The notes under the pieces: model-generated
What the model was told of the DNA's origin: nothing
Database searches by the model: none
The model's input: only the letters and a program-made list of their open reading frames with translations
NCBI GenBank assembly: GCA_951217055.1
Contig: OX578283.1
Location: 31,158,260 to 31,222,259 of the forward strand
Reading direction: 5' to 3'
From: Gerris lacustris
Taxonomy: Eukaryota; Arthropoda; Insecta; Hemiptera; Gerridae
DNA length: 64,000 nucleotides
Made by a program: the position numbers and the translations under genes
Part shown: positions 49,378 through 61,830 of the stretch, piece after piece
How positions within the stretch are numbered: position 1 is the stretch's first letter
How the letters are laid out: each line of letters starts with the position of its first letter

Positions 49378-49693
49378 TTTTTTCTTCAGCAAACGCTGTT
49401 AAAATTAACACCTTTTTAATTTTTAATATATATTCAATTATTTGATGGATTTATAAGGTGTTGTGTATTTAAAAATAAAAACTAGTTGGTTTTCATTCTT
49501 TTATTGTGAGACGTTTCGACCCTCTAAGGTCATCTTCTCATCACATCATATTCACACTAAAATTGACAAAAAAATTAAAATTATTATTAATAACATAATT
49601 CCTTTTTTCTTTAATTATTTAACATTTTCTATAAAATTGGTCTTTGAACAATGCTATTAAATGTATCCATACATACATATATATACATACACG

Positions 49694-49696
<3 letters not shown>

Positions 49697-49738
<42 letters not shown>
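49697..49738. repeat. (AT)n microsatellite
   Basis: About 20 AT units with ACATAC flanks, inside the 3' non-coding part of the Penelope-like element. Confidence 0.95.
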
Positions 49739-49743
<5 letters not shown>

Positions 49744-50547
49744 CACACATACACATACATATATAAAAACAAAAAAACAATTAAAACAGTTTTTTACTTA
49801 CAATTTGTGTAGTCGTATTGAAAATTTTCATAAATATTAATTTATTAATAATTTAAATGAATATTAAAATTATTATTCTCCATAGGAGTCGTCAAAAAAT
49901 ACATATTAACAATCAACTAATTAAAAATTTCAAATATATAAAATATTTATCACAGTTCTGTAACTATTAACATATATATGTATCCAGAAAAAATAACAAC
50001 TGTATACAATGCATGATTTGAAAATAATATAACTTTGACTTAAAATTCTTGGTTCATATCATGAAATTTTATGCATAATTTATTATCGAGAACATTCATA
50101 TTGCTTTTATTTTAAATTTATTCCATTATTGAGTCTTATTAATTACTATTTTTCTGGAAATATAATTTATACCTTATTGTGTGTGTTATATTAGTTAATA
50201 TTTGTTTTGGGAAATTGTTAATTGCATTTAATTCTCTAAATTTTACCTGTAAAAATCTCATAAAATTGTAAAATTGTTTGGTGGTGCTATCTAGGAGAGA
50301 CATAAGTGAACTACTATTTCAAAACGGTTTTTATTTAATTACTTAGGTTTTTATTTTATTTTATTATTTTATATTATGTAAACCTATATATATATTTACA
50401 TACACACACATACATAATATATTTTAATTTCTTGATTATTATTTAACTTCCTTACTTATTACATTATACTATATCTATGCCCACGACATATTCATACATG
50501 TACATATATGCATATTGCAAAATTAACTATTCTTTCTCTCACTTTAT

Positions 50548-50565
50548 TTGTTTATTTATTTTATT

Positions 50566-50596
<31 letters not shown>

Positions 50597-50665
50597 TTTT
50601 TTTTATTTTATTTTATTTTATTTATTTTTATTTTTTTATTTATTTATTTTTTTATTTATTTTTGT
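50548..50665. repeat. (TTTA)n microsatellite
   Basis: Tetranucleotide TTTA/TTTTA repeats with small interruptions, downstream of the Penelope-like stop codon. The Phe/Tyr/Leu open frames on the plus strand are artefacts. Confidence 0.9.
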
Positions 50666-50826
50666 TGATACTTATTATTTTGATGATTCATTTAAATATT
50701 TTATAATTATTTATGCATATATATCTATTGTAAAACATTCATTCAATCACACACACTTCTTTTATTTTATATTAGATTAAAAATTATTTTATCCCTTTAA
50801 TTACCTATATAATTTTGTTATGTTTG

Positions 50827-52663
50827 TTAATTTTTGAATTTTTTGAATATAGCATTGTAATTCTTATTTATATGGCCTGAATCTGTTTTATGGTTCAGGG
50901 TTTTCCCCATTGATTTAAATATATTAAACGACTCTAAAATGCGGCGTTTGTTAGTATTATTTTCATATCCCACAATTTTTGTGTTTTCAAACGCAAAATT
51001 ATGCCCCGTATTACTGTGGTGGATACTTAAAGCTGTTTTTGTACTCTTGTTTTTTACGTCGTTTTTGTGTTGATATAGGCGATTTTTTAATTTTTGAGAT
51101 GTTTCTCCTATATAAGATTTTTCGCAATTTAAGCAGTCGATTTTATATACTAAACCTGTTTTATTTTCTTTGTTAATTTGATCTTTCATATTAGTATATA
51201 CTTTTCTTAATTTATCAATAGGTTTGTGGGCTAATTTAACTTGTTCACCGTCATTAAGTTTCATTATCCTCTGCAATTTTTCAGAGAGTCCTTTTATGTA
51301 AGTGAGGCTGTTGTAATATTTGGTTCTATTGTCATCTACGATTATTTGAGGTTGAATATTTTCTTTGTTCTTTATGTGTTTATACCACATTGATTTTATT
51401 ATTTTTATTGGATATAAATTTTCTAATAGTTTTTTAAAAATTATTGTTTTTATTTCTTTGATATATATTTTGTCCGTAATTTTAATCGATCTTTGTATCA
51501 TATTAGACATAGTATTTAAAATAGTGTGTTTTGGGTGGTTGGATTGATAATTTAGTATTCTATTACTTTTTAGTTCTTTTGAGTACCACTTAGTTGCTAA
51601 GCTTCCATCATTGTTTCTTAATATTGTCATGTCTAAATAGTTTAATTTATTATTATTTTCTATTTCGTAGGTAAATTGAATTTTATTATTTGTGTTATTA
51701 AAGCATTCTAAAGTTGCGTCTAAATTTTCTTTTTTAATGATTAGGATGAGGTCGTCTATATATTTATATATAATTTTCGGTTTGACTATTAATTTTTCTA
51801 TGGATTTATTTATTATATTATTTAAGGTGATTCCACTTAAATTAACTGAAATTTTACTTCCCATTGAGAGTCCGTTAATTTGTCTGTAATATTCATTTTT
51901 GTATGAAAAATAATTATTCATACAACAAAATTTCAAGGTTTCCAGATATAATTGTTTGCTTTTTATGTTGGTGTACGGTTCTATTTTGTCCCAATTTTGG
52001 TTTAAGATTTTAAAAGTTTCATCTAACGGAATGTTTGTAAATAAAGAGGTCACATCTAAAGATATTAATATTTCATCTTCATTTATGGAAATGTCTTTGA
52101 TATTATTCTTTAACTGTTCAGCGTTTTTTATATATCATAAAGATTATTGTTATTTAAATGATTTAATGTAGGGTTCATTAATGCTGATAATTTTTCTAAG
52201 GGGGAGTTCCGACCATCGATAATAGGGCGGAGTGGATGATTATTTTTATGTAATTTTAATAACCCGTGTATCCTAGGTAGATTGCTATGTTCTATATTCA
52301 ATTTAGTTTTTTCTTGTTGTGTTATGAATTTGAATTTTAATAATTTGGTTATTAATTTGTTATATTCCTTTTTAATATCACTTTCTGGATTATTTCTCAT
52401 TTTCCTGTATGTATTTTTATCTTGTAATAGTTCATCCATTTTTTGTTCATAATCTACTTTATTTATTATTATAGTTTTATTACATTTATCTGTTTTAATT
52501 ATTATTATTTGGGGGTTTTTATCAATAAATTTTTTTAAAATTTTAATATCTTGAATTATTTGTGTGTTGAATAAATTATTTTTATTTTTTTTTGTTTTTT
52601 GAAAATTAGTTATCGCATTTATGAAATTATTTCTTAAAAAGTTTTTATGATTATCCGCTGAAT
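50827..52663 (-). pseudogene. Penelope-like reverse transcriptase with GIY-YIG endonuclease
   Basis: The product would copy element RNA and nick target DNA. The first part, 52663 to about 52128, starts without a start codon at the truncation. It carries IIIIKTDKCNKT (fingers region, compare the family's K-A-D-K-G) and RIHGLLKLHKNNHPLRPIID. A one-base loss near 52126-52140 shifts the frame. The second part (from upstream of the internal Met at 52053) has DEILISLDVTSLFTNIPLDE (motif A), GLSMGSKIS (motif B) and YKYIDDLILI (motif C, catalytic Asp-Asp). These are the normal Penelope order. The C-terminal GIY-YIG domain has GLVYKIDCLNCEKSYIGET, an Arg and His in KNRLYQHKND, and the conserved Glu in RRILESF, followed by LNHKTDSG. 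It stops at 50827. Only one frameshift and the missing N terminus disable it, so it is a fairly young copy. Codon use is extremely A/T-rich (many Lys, Asn and Ile). Confidence 0.92.
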
Positions 52664-52720
52664 AAAATATTCAGACCCTTAATAGAGAAGTTTAATGTAA
52701 GATAAATACAAATATATATA
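52664..52720 (+). repeat. 57-bp direct repeat, right flank of the Penelope-like element
   Basis: It is identical to 49321-49377. On the minus strand the coding frame of the element meets a TGA inside this repeat. Confidence 0.9.
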
Positions 52721-53079
52721 AAATGGAAAATTTTAACAGGAACAATGGAATTATAAGATAAATAATAACCTTACAACTGCACATATGCCCTTAGCCCTAG
52801 TCTAATTAATCGTTTACCTTTCCATCGTGAAGGTAAGTAAAAATGACTAGCAGTTGCCAGTTAAGGTAGGAAGAACTCGACTAAATCTATAATGATGCTA
52901 AACATGTAAAACATTGGCGTATTGCGTCAATAAATGTATGTAACCAGAACTATGATAGATGATGATAGAACTAAGATTAGATTTGTCTAGAGTCTAGACA
53001 TAATCTATTAATCGTAAAACAGTTTCTTACCAGGTATCAAAGTCTTAAGTCTTAAATATTCGCAATATTAATGATAATG

Positions 53080-53605
53080 TTAAATAGACTGCCAATTGGT
53101 GTGGCACATAGCTTCCTCTTGATTTTATGCTTTTACAAGCCATTATTGTCTAATTTATTTAATTGTTTCCCCGTTTATTTAATACTTCAAAATTGTTTTG
53201 ATTTTTTACATGAATCAACGTATCAATTAAGCAGCAGTTTAGGAGGACTGGCGGTTGAAATTAATCTTGTGCTATCAACTGTCTACTTTCGACACCCCAT
53301 TCATTTTTTTTTAAATAAGAGACGAGTACTTTTGAAGATATAGGTGTAAAGAAATGTGTGTTTTTGCGCATGTGGAAGAGAAACAAATGGGCACCGAAAG
53401 TTGAAACTTATATGGCACCAACAATTGGGCTAATTATGACCTACCTCACAAATTTATTAAAATATGGCGCGTAGCTTTTAATATATGTTGGTTCGCAAAA
53501 ATTGAGCGACAGACAGACAGACCACATATTTTTATACTTCAAACGATCACATAGCTGCCACTACCTTCGGTAAGCTCGAAAGCAAAAATATTACAGTCCT
53601 TTGCT
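53080..53605 (+). repeat. Dispersed repeat family A, fullest copy
   Basis: It starts CCAATTGGTGTGGCACATAG at about 53089 and continues CTTCCTCT, TTGTTTCCCC and TTTTTACATGAATCAACG. Then come GGCGGTTGAAATTAATC, TTGAAACTTATATGGCACCA, CAATTGGGCTAATTATGACC, CGCGTAGCTTTTAATATATG, GAGCGACAGACAGACAGACC and CTACCTTCGGTAAGCTCGAA at 53559. The length is about 500 bp with different 5' and 3' ends (no terminal inverted repeats) and no open frame longer than chance. The middle open frame (53071-53343) is not conserved in other copies. Confidence 0.75.
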
Positions 53606-53876
53606 CTCTTAGCCCGATGTAAATTATTTAAATAATATTGTAGTTTATCGATAAGTTTTTCGATGGCACTTGATGAGTTTTAATTAATGTGTTTAAGTGC
53701 AATTAATTATTTCTGCTTCAAATATTAGTTAAGAGGCCAAATTATTTATTAAATAGATCCTAACAAAAAATTAAGATAAATAAAAAGATAAAACAGCTCG
53801 GTACCGCATTTAATGTCCAGAAGAAACCATCGAAAGTCTCATTTAGTATCTGATATGTACTCACCCTACTCTAATT

Positions 53877-54070
53877 ATTGCTTCCGAGCTCACCGAAGGT
53901 AACAGAAGCATGTAATCGTTCTATCGAAAACAAAATTCTATGTCAAAAATTCCAAGACAGAAATCCGTTTCAGACATTATTGGTCCCGTGTCTGTCTGTC
54001 CCTCGATTTTTTGCGAACAAACATATTTTAAAAACTGTAATGAAGATTAAACGATTAAAATATAACTATA
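53877..54070 (-). repeat. Dispersed repeat family A, 3' fragment
   Basis: The plus strand starts TTGCTTCCGAGCTCACCGAA, the reverse complement of the family 3' end. It continues through AAATCCGTTTCAGACATTAT, GGTCCCGTGTCTGTCTGTCC and TTTTTTGCGAACAAACATAT, so it is an inverted 3' part of about 190 bp. It lies 270 bp from the full copy, in opposite orientation. Confidence 0.7.
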
Positions 54071-55079
54071 TATAAACTAACTGTTAAATACACTATTAAA
54101 TAACTGCCGATATAATAAGATAATAGCATCGACAAATTAAGAAGATAAACAAGCTTAGTGAGTATAATCTCTCAATGAGTAAAGAGATTTTGATTCTGCC
54201 ATTTTCATTTCTTTTTTTTTTAAAACTTACACTTTTCTCATCTATAATTAAATTAATTTTTATTCTAGATAGAGGAGAAATAGGAGGGGAGATGTGTCAA
54301 ACTTTTCCTCAAAAAAAAAAAAATCTACATGAATACAAAGATAGTTTATCCTGCAGCTTTCTATTCTTAGTAATAAATCTAGACACGTCCTGTAATAATT
54401 CATTCTTTAAAGTAATAAAAATCATAAAAGTGAGTTAAAAATCATTTACATAAAACCACTTTACCCCAATTAATAACACTAATCAAAGATTAAATTGCAT
54501 AGATTATAATATATATATATATATTAACTAAAATAATTTAACAAAATAATATATAAAACTAAAGTATAACAAATTATTTTTTCTTTATTTAAATTTTAAA
54601 TATTACTAGCACAAATTCATCAAATGCAAATTTAAGCATAATATCCTAATTTAATTAAAGTGTTAATAAAAATATGATGTCAAAATAATAAAATGTTTAT
54701 CCATCTATAAATGTTGGCCATTCTTAGTAAATAAAACTTAAAGAGATAATATATTAGCACTGACTTATTTCGACCCTTTAATTAACTACTGATGTGGCGC
54801 TTAAAGAAGTCGCGTAGAAAAAATTTGCATTTTGCTCTTACATATATGACATATTTGTTTTTAATATGGCCACCAGGAAAAATGTCAGAGCTTTAAAATG
54901 ACATGTAACATGCCATATAAGCAAAAACTTTTTTTTAACATCCTCATGTCGGCCATATTTTTTTTCAAAATGCAGTTAAAATATGCAATTTTTGTAAGAA
55001 TAGTTACACATTCTTTTTCTACTCTTTAAGATCTTTAGAACGATATATATAACGTGTCAGGCAGACACTTTTTTATTCG
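54071..55079. other. AT-rich spacer, nothing recognised
   Basis: No gene or repeat shared with the rest of the window was identified. Short AT runs occur near 54510. Confidence 0.4.
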
Positions 55080-55262
55080 TCCGCCATGTCGGCCACCATT
55101 TTGAAAATAGGTATTATGTGTGGAATTTCCAAAAACTGAACAGTTGTAACAAATAATGAGATGCATCTGTGAGCCGAATTTCATTTAAATCGGTTAATTT
55201 TTACGCCAGTTATCGACAGACAAACAAACACACAAACAAACTTTTCAAAGGTTGAGCCTCTG
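55080..55262 (+). repeat. Fragment of another dispersed repeat
   Basis: It contains CATGTCGGCCACCATTTTGA, GAGCCGAATTTCATTTAAAT, CGGTTAATTTTTACGCCAGT and CAGACAAACAAACACACAAA. This is the same general design (AATTTCA-TNAAAATCGG, then CAGACA repeats) seen in families A and B but without close sequence identity to them. It is non-coding. Confidence 0.4.
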
Positions 55263-55979
55263 AAATGAAGAACTCACTACGCCCGTTTAATTATTGTTGA
55301 AACTCTGTGATTTGACTTTTAATATTTTCAAATTTGCTTTTTACATTTTACGGACCTGGAGTTCATAAAATATCAGTTTAAACAATGGATTTTTTAGACT
55401 GAAGAAGATTGTCAAAGTTTCACACATTTTTTCCTAAAGCCTAGGTAAATGTACAACAAATAATTGAGTTCAAAAGTAATGGTAATGAATAAGAATTATT
55501 TGGTTATCGAAATTGTTTATTCTTATAATACGTTGTGAGTTATGTGCTAGATAGTACAAAAAGTCAATGCAATAAGCCGACTATATCTTGGAATGAAAGG
55601 TAAAAGAGGATGACAAATTTTCGGGGAAAACTAAATTAAATATATGTTTATTGTTCCTTTGAATAGAATTTTATTATCGAGATATTATATATCAGGCAAT
55701 AAGCCGAGATTTCTTCGAATTAAACAAGGTGCATGTTCCGAATTATATTAGCTTGATGTTTAACAATAGTAATAACTTCAAAACGTTTTTAGCGCGATCT
55801 AATTGAAAATTTAACAATTTTGAGGAGGATTATCAAAGTGATACAAATTTCATGGGTGCTGCAGAGTGTAAAAAATGTACATAAATATTTTATAATATAA
55901 ACTGTACCATAAATATCATGATCAGTAGCTCCATCATCTATAATCCAGCAATTATAGCCTTGTACTCTCTTGTTTCTCA

Positions 55980-56240
55980 TGATACGGAAGTAGGTCTGCA
56001 TTGCACGGTGCAAATTAAGATGCCGGTGATTGGCTGTAGGCTACTGGACAATGGGTGAACTGGTAAAGCCACCGCTATCACTTCATCAAGCCATAATCTA
56101 GGACCGGTCGGATGACCATTTAAAGCCACCGTAGTGGCCTTATGTGAATCCGTCCATCTTAGCACCAAAAGTGGCAAGTGGCCTGTAGCGAGCTACGTGT
56201 GAGCTACTAAGTGGTCCCCGTGGGAAGTGGCCCTTTAAGT
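55980..56240. repeat. GC-richer block, possible SINE body
   Basis: The composition is well above the surroundings, with near-repeats TAAAGCCACCGCTATCAC and TAAAGCCACCGTAGTGGCC, and GTGGCAAGTGGCCTGTAGCG with GAAGTGGCCC. Open frames on the minus strand across it differ from each other and show no motif. No clear Pol III boxes were found. Confidence 0.35.
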
Positions 56241-56324
56241 CACGCATATACAACGGTTTTTATAAGGATTTTATTATTATCACAGAAGATAAAATTATTA
56301 TATTCAATCCTACATAAAAGATCA

Positions 56325-56495
56325 CACAGAAATGAGAAAGACCTTCAATCCTTCTCGACAGAACCTAAATCTAGATTATACGGAAATGAGGAAGACCTTA
56401 CATCGGGTCAGAACTTAAACCACACGGAAACGAACAGGACCTTATCCTACATCTCAGCAGAATCTAGATTATATGGAAACGAGGAAGATCATTAA
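56325..56495. repeat. ~50-bp degenerate tandem repeat
   Basis: GAAATGAGAAAGACC, GGAAATGAGGAAGACC, GGAAACGAACAGGACC and GGAAACGAGGAAGATC start at about 56329, 56382, 56426 and 56475. Each is preceded by CAGAA-CT-AAA-type sequence and ATCTAGATTATA. The apparent open frame on the plus strand reflects the repeat. Confidence 0.7.
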
Positions 56496-57706
56496 TCCTA
56501 CCTAGCATTTAGACATAGATTAAAAAGGACAGAACACTAACGCCTAACCTATAAATTGCACGAGGTCCTAGGTAAAAGAAACAAATAATTATGTTCAATC
56601 TTATATAATTGAACTTACAACATAGATTAGAGTGCAAACCACAACCTTCAATCTATACATAGCGCAAGATCTTAGATTATAGACAACAAATTGTTCATTA
56701 ACTTCATTGCACATTAAGACACTATAGGCTAGACAAACTAAATCTTCTATCCTAAATTCAAATACACTAAAATATAAGCCCTAGATCAAGATGCAATTTT
56801 CATTTTATATTAGGATCAGGACGTGATAATGGGTCAATAATCAGATCAGTGTTTAAGAGTACTTGAGGACCATTAGAGGTACCAAGAAGAACGTAAAACG
56901 TTTTAATTCAAGCAGGCACTTTTAGTAGGTGGGCAACTTGAATTCCTTCTTGCTCAACAAGTAATAGGAATAAGGCTTAACATATCTATAGTACATAGAT
57001 CTTTTTATAGCACTACAAATGAAAGGAAAAGATGATATCAGTTTAGGTACACTAATAGAACAAACATAGCTGCTTCAATTATAGTGAAACAGTAGTGAAT
57101 AGAACAATAGAACACAAATATTACAGTTAGAGAATAGTTCTCTTATCAACAGATTTAAATGTATAGTTTAAAATATTTAAAGAAAATAAATAGATTTTCT
57201 ATAAATATGCATGCCTGATGTCAAAAGATTCGATAACATCTAAGCCATAATTAATGAATAGACAGTGACCGTATTATAAAGTTTTTCAAACTTTACTTTG
57301 ATGATGTGACAGCTGTACTGTCGGGATAAGAATAGAACGCGAACATATATTCAGCTATCTGTACTTTCCCTTGATGGTTGAAATATCTGATAGCAAATAT
57401 TAACGGAATTTAAACTATAGCCCAAAAATAATCGATATCTATCATCTGTCAACCGTCAAGATAAGCATGATAGTGAATACTAGTGCAGATAATGGATGTC
57501 GGTTAAAGAACGTTATGCGATTTTATATAGGTGTCATTAATAGCCTTTGATGTATGCCATGCATGGATGGTCTTAATAGGACTTAAAGGTGTAAGAAAGA
57601 AATATTTAATTTGATTAAAGTTGATTAAGGACCGCTGGTTAAGGACACGAAGATCTAGATGTTGTGTTAAATCAGTTGAAGGGGTGTAAACAGAATTTGT
57701 TGTTAC
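56496..57706. other. AT-rich spacer or intron
   Basis: No gene or shared repeat recognised. On the minus strand it would be intron after the 57.7-58.0 kb exon. Confidence 0.4.
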
Positions 57707-58010
57707 CTCTTGTCCGTTCTTCTTATTGTAAAGGATAGCCTGATCCTGTAATCTGGATATAGCCATATTAGCCACATTAGCTGCAAGCAGTCTCTTGTAG
57801 TAGATGCTGGGTAGTATTCCGGGCTGTGAATCAGCCTGTCTGTCGTCAGTCTGGTTGGTGAAATCGTGTCGTTGTTCGACCGTATCCGTACCGAACCCGG
57901 GTCTGTCGTCGCCATCCTCTTGCTCAGAGGACGGACTCGGTGACGACATGGAGGCGGCGACTTCATCCGCGACCCTACACACTCCTACCCCGACCTCACC
58001 CGGCCCAACA
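57707..58010 (-). CDS. Internal or first coding exon of an unrecognised protein
   Basis: On the minus strand a pyrimidine-rich tract TTTTTTCTTCTCTTGCAG at 58029-58011 is followed by 101 in-frame codons. The first base completes a codon from an upstream exon. The exon ends at CAAGAG|GTAACA (57707/57706), phase 0. The peptide begins VGPGEVGVGVCRVADEVAAS, has an acidic serine-rich part MSSPSPSSEQEDGDDRPGFG (residues 21-40), a polar part TVEQRHDFTNQTDDRQADSQ, and ends with GILPSIYYKRLLAANVANMA and ISRLQDQAILYNKKNG, which looks helical and conserved. The Met at residue 21 could be the translation start if the preceding exon is 5' UTR. GC and codon use differ sharply from the flanks. I do not recognise the family. 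Its phase allows joining to the 32.2-kb exon on the same strand. Confidence 0.7.
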
Positions 58011-58019
58011 CTGCAAGAG

Positions 58020-58680
58020 AAGAAAAAAATATTTTTTCTTCTTCTTTTTTTATATTTTTCTACTTTTTTTCTTCCTTCCCGGCAGTTTCCTTTTTTCCTA
58101 CTGGTGCACACGAGACGAAGGAGAAGCCCTTAGGGACTCTAAGGGAGGGGGGTAAGGGAGAAGGAGCAAGACCTTCCCCCCCTTTAGACGTTGCCATGGA
58201 GACACACACACACACGGTTCTTTTTCTATATAACCTTCTACCTCCCTCCCTTAGAACCATCCTCCTCCCTTAAAAACCTTCTCCCCTTTAAGAAACAGGG
58301 AGAAGGAATATAAAAAAAAATAATAAAAAATAAAAAAGTAAAAAAATAATAAAAAAAAGTAAAAAAATAAAAAAGACCCTCACCCATTCCCCAATATGCC
58401 GTATGAAAAAGTAAAAAAGGGAGGTGGGTTCTTTTCTTCCAAAATGGGACGAAGGGGGAGGGAGGGGGTAATGTTTCCGCGGAATAGGAGAAGCAATCCT
58501 CCTCCACCCCCTGGATATCTATTGAATTTATTGGCGTAGAAAATGGAACCCCCCTCCTCCTTTTCTTTACATTCCCCAGCTACCCCTCCTAGACTGAATA
58601 TCATTACACAAAGAAACGCATTACACTCCTCCTCCCCTTCCTCCTAGTATGCTCATCCAACCTCCCCCTTCCTTTTTCTT
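58020..58680. other. Long CT-rich (GA-rich on the minus strand) flank of the exon
   Basis: About 650 bp of strand-asymmetric sequence upstream of the 58-kb exon in its transcription direction. It is C/T-rich with runs of A in between, such as CTTCCTTCCC and AGGGAGGGGGGTAAGGG. Open frames of 60-90 codons here on both strands are low-complexity. It may act as intron or promoter DNA. Confidence 0.5.
58190..58203. promoter_or_regulatory. X-box-like (RFX) motif
   Basis: GTTGCCATGGAGAC matches the known RFX-type X-box core, GTTGCC followed by spaced half-site GAGAC/GCAAC. It lies about 180 bp upstream of the 58-kb exon. One match of this length may be chance in a CA/CT-rich context; promoter function is unproven. 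Confidence 0.3.
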
Positions 58681-58821
58681 CTACACTAGTAACCATGCAA
58701 TTCTTTATGCACTGTTATGACTTTTTTTTATATCTTTAAATATTCTAATATAAAAGTTTTCTTCTTATTTCTTTAAAAAATAAATAAATATATAGATAGA
58801 AAACTAAAAATAAACATAAGC

Positions 58822-60226
<1,405 letters not shown>

Positions 60227-60264
60227 TGGGTGCAGTAGCCGAATGGTTTTTTTTTTTTTTTTTT
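60227..60264 (+). repeat. tRNA-like A box scrap followed by a T run
   Basis: TGGGTGCAGTAGCCGAATGG contains TAGCCGAATGG, a good A box match, and is immediately followed by 18 T. No B box follows. It is probably the head of a truncated tRNA-derived retroposon, similar in the A box to the 4.77-kb scrap. Confidence 0.45.
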
Positions 60265-61830
60265 AAATAAAAATAAACATTTATGAACTATTTAAAACGC
60301 TAATTATAAAAAGGAATTTAAAGATGAAAGGAATTATAAAATCTAAAATTGAAAACAAAAAAAATTAACATAAACATATCTACAGTAAAAATAAGTACGT
60401 GACAGTCTGTTTGAATTGTCTTATAAAGTAAGATTACATACATAATAGTAAGATATACGTGGATGTTATTGTATCCGATTAGATTGAGATATGGGACTAC
60501 TCCTTCGCAAATATTTCAAATTGCCCTTGCTCCTAAAAACTAACTCTAAGTCCTAATATAAATCCCAGGTTTCGATTCTTATATAAAACAAAATCACCCC
60601 AAATATATAGATATTTTGAGGGACGTCTAAAAAAAATGACAAGAATTTTTTTTTAACAAATAAATTATTATTTTATTAACGCAAATACATTAAGCAATTT
60701 CTTAAATTAAGTAAATTGATTTTAAAATAACGAAGTCAAAGTTCTAATCTAAAAATATGTGTGTTTTTGAACAAGTATTAGAATTTTTTCTTTTCAAATG
60801 ATCCCCCAACTTCATTATCATATGATGAATAAATGAATGCATTATTTCGTTTCAGTAAATATCAGTGAATTGTGCGTTTTTACAATGTAAATATATTCCT
60901 CCTGAGTTTTTTCATTCCCTAAATTTACCTTAAAATAGTCTTTTTGTGACGTCTTTCTGGCTTTTTAATAACTTAGAAGTAAAAAAGAATGTCTTTATTT
61001 GAATATATAGATGCTAGACGGGTGTAAAGGTATTAGTAATGACAGGGGTTTAATGTTTGTTAATTTTTCTGTTTTTTGTATGTACGTAAGTATAAAGAAA
61101 TGATGGAGTTACAAGGCACCTGTCACAGTAGTAGGTGAGTTCAGTAGCACCTGTCAAAGTGATATAACTATAGACTAGAAAGGTGAGTATGAGGTGATAT
61201 AACCAATTAGGGTGAATGTATACATTTTGAAAAGGTAAATTAAAAGTGGCCCCTGTTGTACATCGTAACATAGAATTTCGGAACAACGTATAAGTTTATT
61301 ACAACCCTAAAATATAACTTAATCGAAAAAAAAAAAAAAAAATATTAATGTAAAAATGTTATTCACCTAAATATACTACTTTAATATAGGGTAACAACAC
61401 AATCCTAAATTCCCGACAACGGCTATGATTTAAAACTATATGTAAAGTAAAATCATAAGAAGTTAGCATCAAACTAAAGATCAACTACACAAGGGCTAGG
61501 GAATTTACAGAAGATTTTATACAGTTCATCTTCCAAATATTTTAATGTCTTTAATTCCAATCCCAGGCAAGGTCTCCTGAAGATCTACAGGTTCAGTCTC
61601 TAGACACTCAAACCTACTGTGTGAACCAATTAATCTATATACATAAGATTAATGTTTTGTGTGTGTGTGTGTGTCTGTCACCACCATCCACATTTTTTGT
61701 GGCTAAACGTTAAATCATATCGAAAAGCAGATTGCACCAGCTGTAACTAATTTTAAAAGATCTACCACTTTGGTTCTATGACTTTTTTCCATCGGTACTA
61801 CCTTAAATAGAAATAAATGTGATAATTTTC
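60265..61830. other. AT-rich spacer, nothing recognised
   Basis: A (GT)n tract of about 8 units lies near 61658. No gene or shared repeat was supported. Confidence 0.4.

Larger units (their letters stand above)
49378..52663 (-). mobile_element. Penelope-like retroelement (5' truncated, near-intact)
   Basis: About 3.3 kb lies between two identical 57-bp direct repeats. In the minus orientation it contains a reverse transcriptase to GIY-YIG endonuclease frame (52663-50827) and about 1.4 kb of 3' non-coding DNA. That DNA holds a (TTTA)n tract (about 50550-50665), an (AT)n tract (49697-49738) and, at about 49547-49507, a signature reading AGATGACCTTAGAGGGTCGA then AACGTCTC, typical of Penelope-like elements. 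The coding frame is open right up to the upstream repeat, so the 5' end is truncated. It lies within what may be an intron of the 58-32 kb minus-strand gene, in the same orientation. Confidence 0.9.

Noticed and set aside
50477..50780. Phe/Tyr/Leu-rich plus-strand frames
   Set aside because: They come from the (TTTA)n microsatellite downstream of the Penelope-like gene.
57804..58155. Plus-strand frames over the 58-kb exon and its CT-rich flank
   Set aside because: They are shadows of the minus-strand exon and of low-complexity CT-rich DNA.
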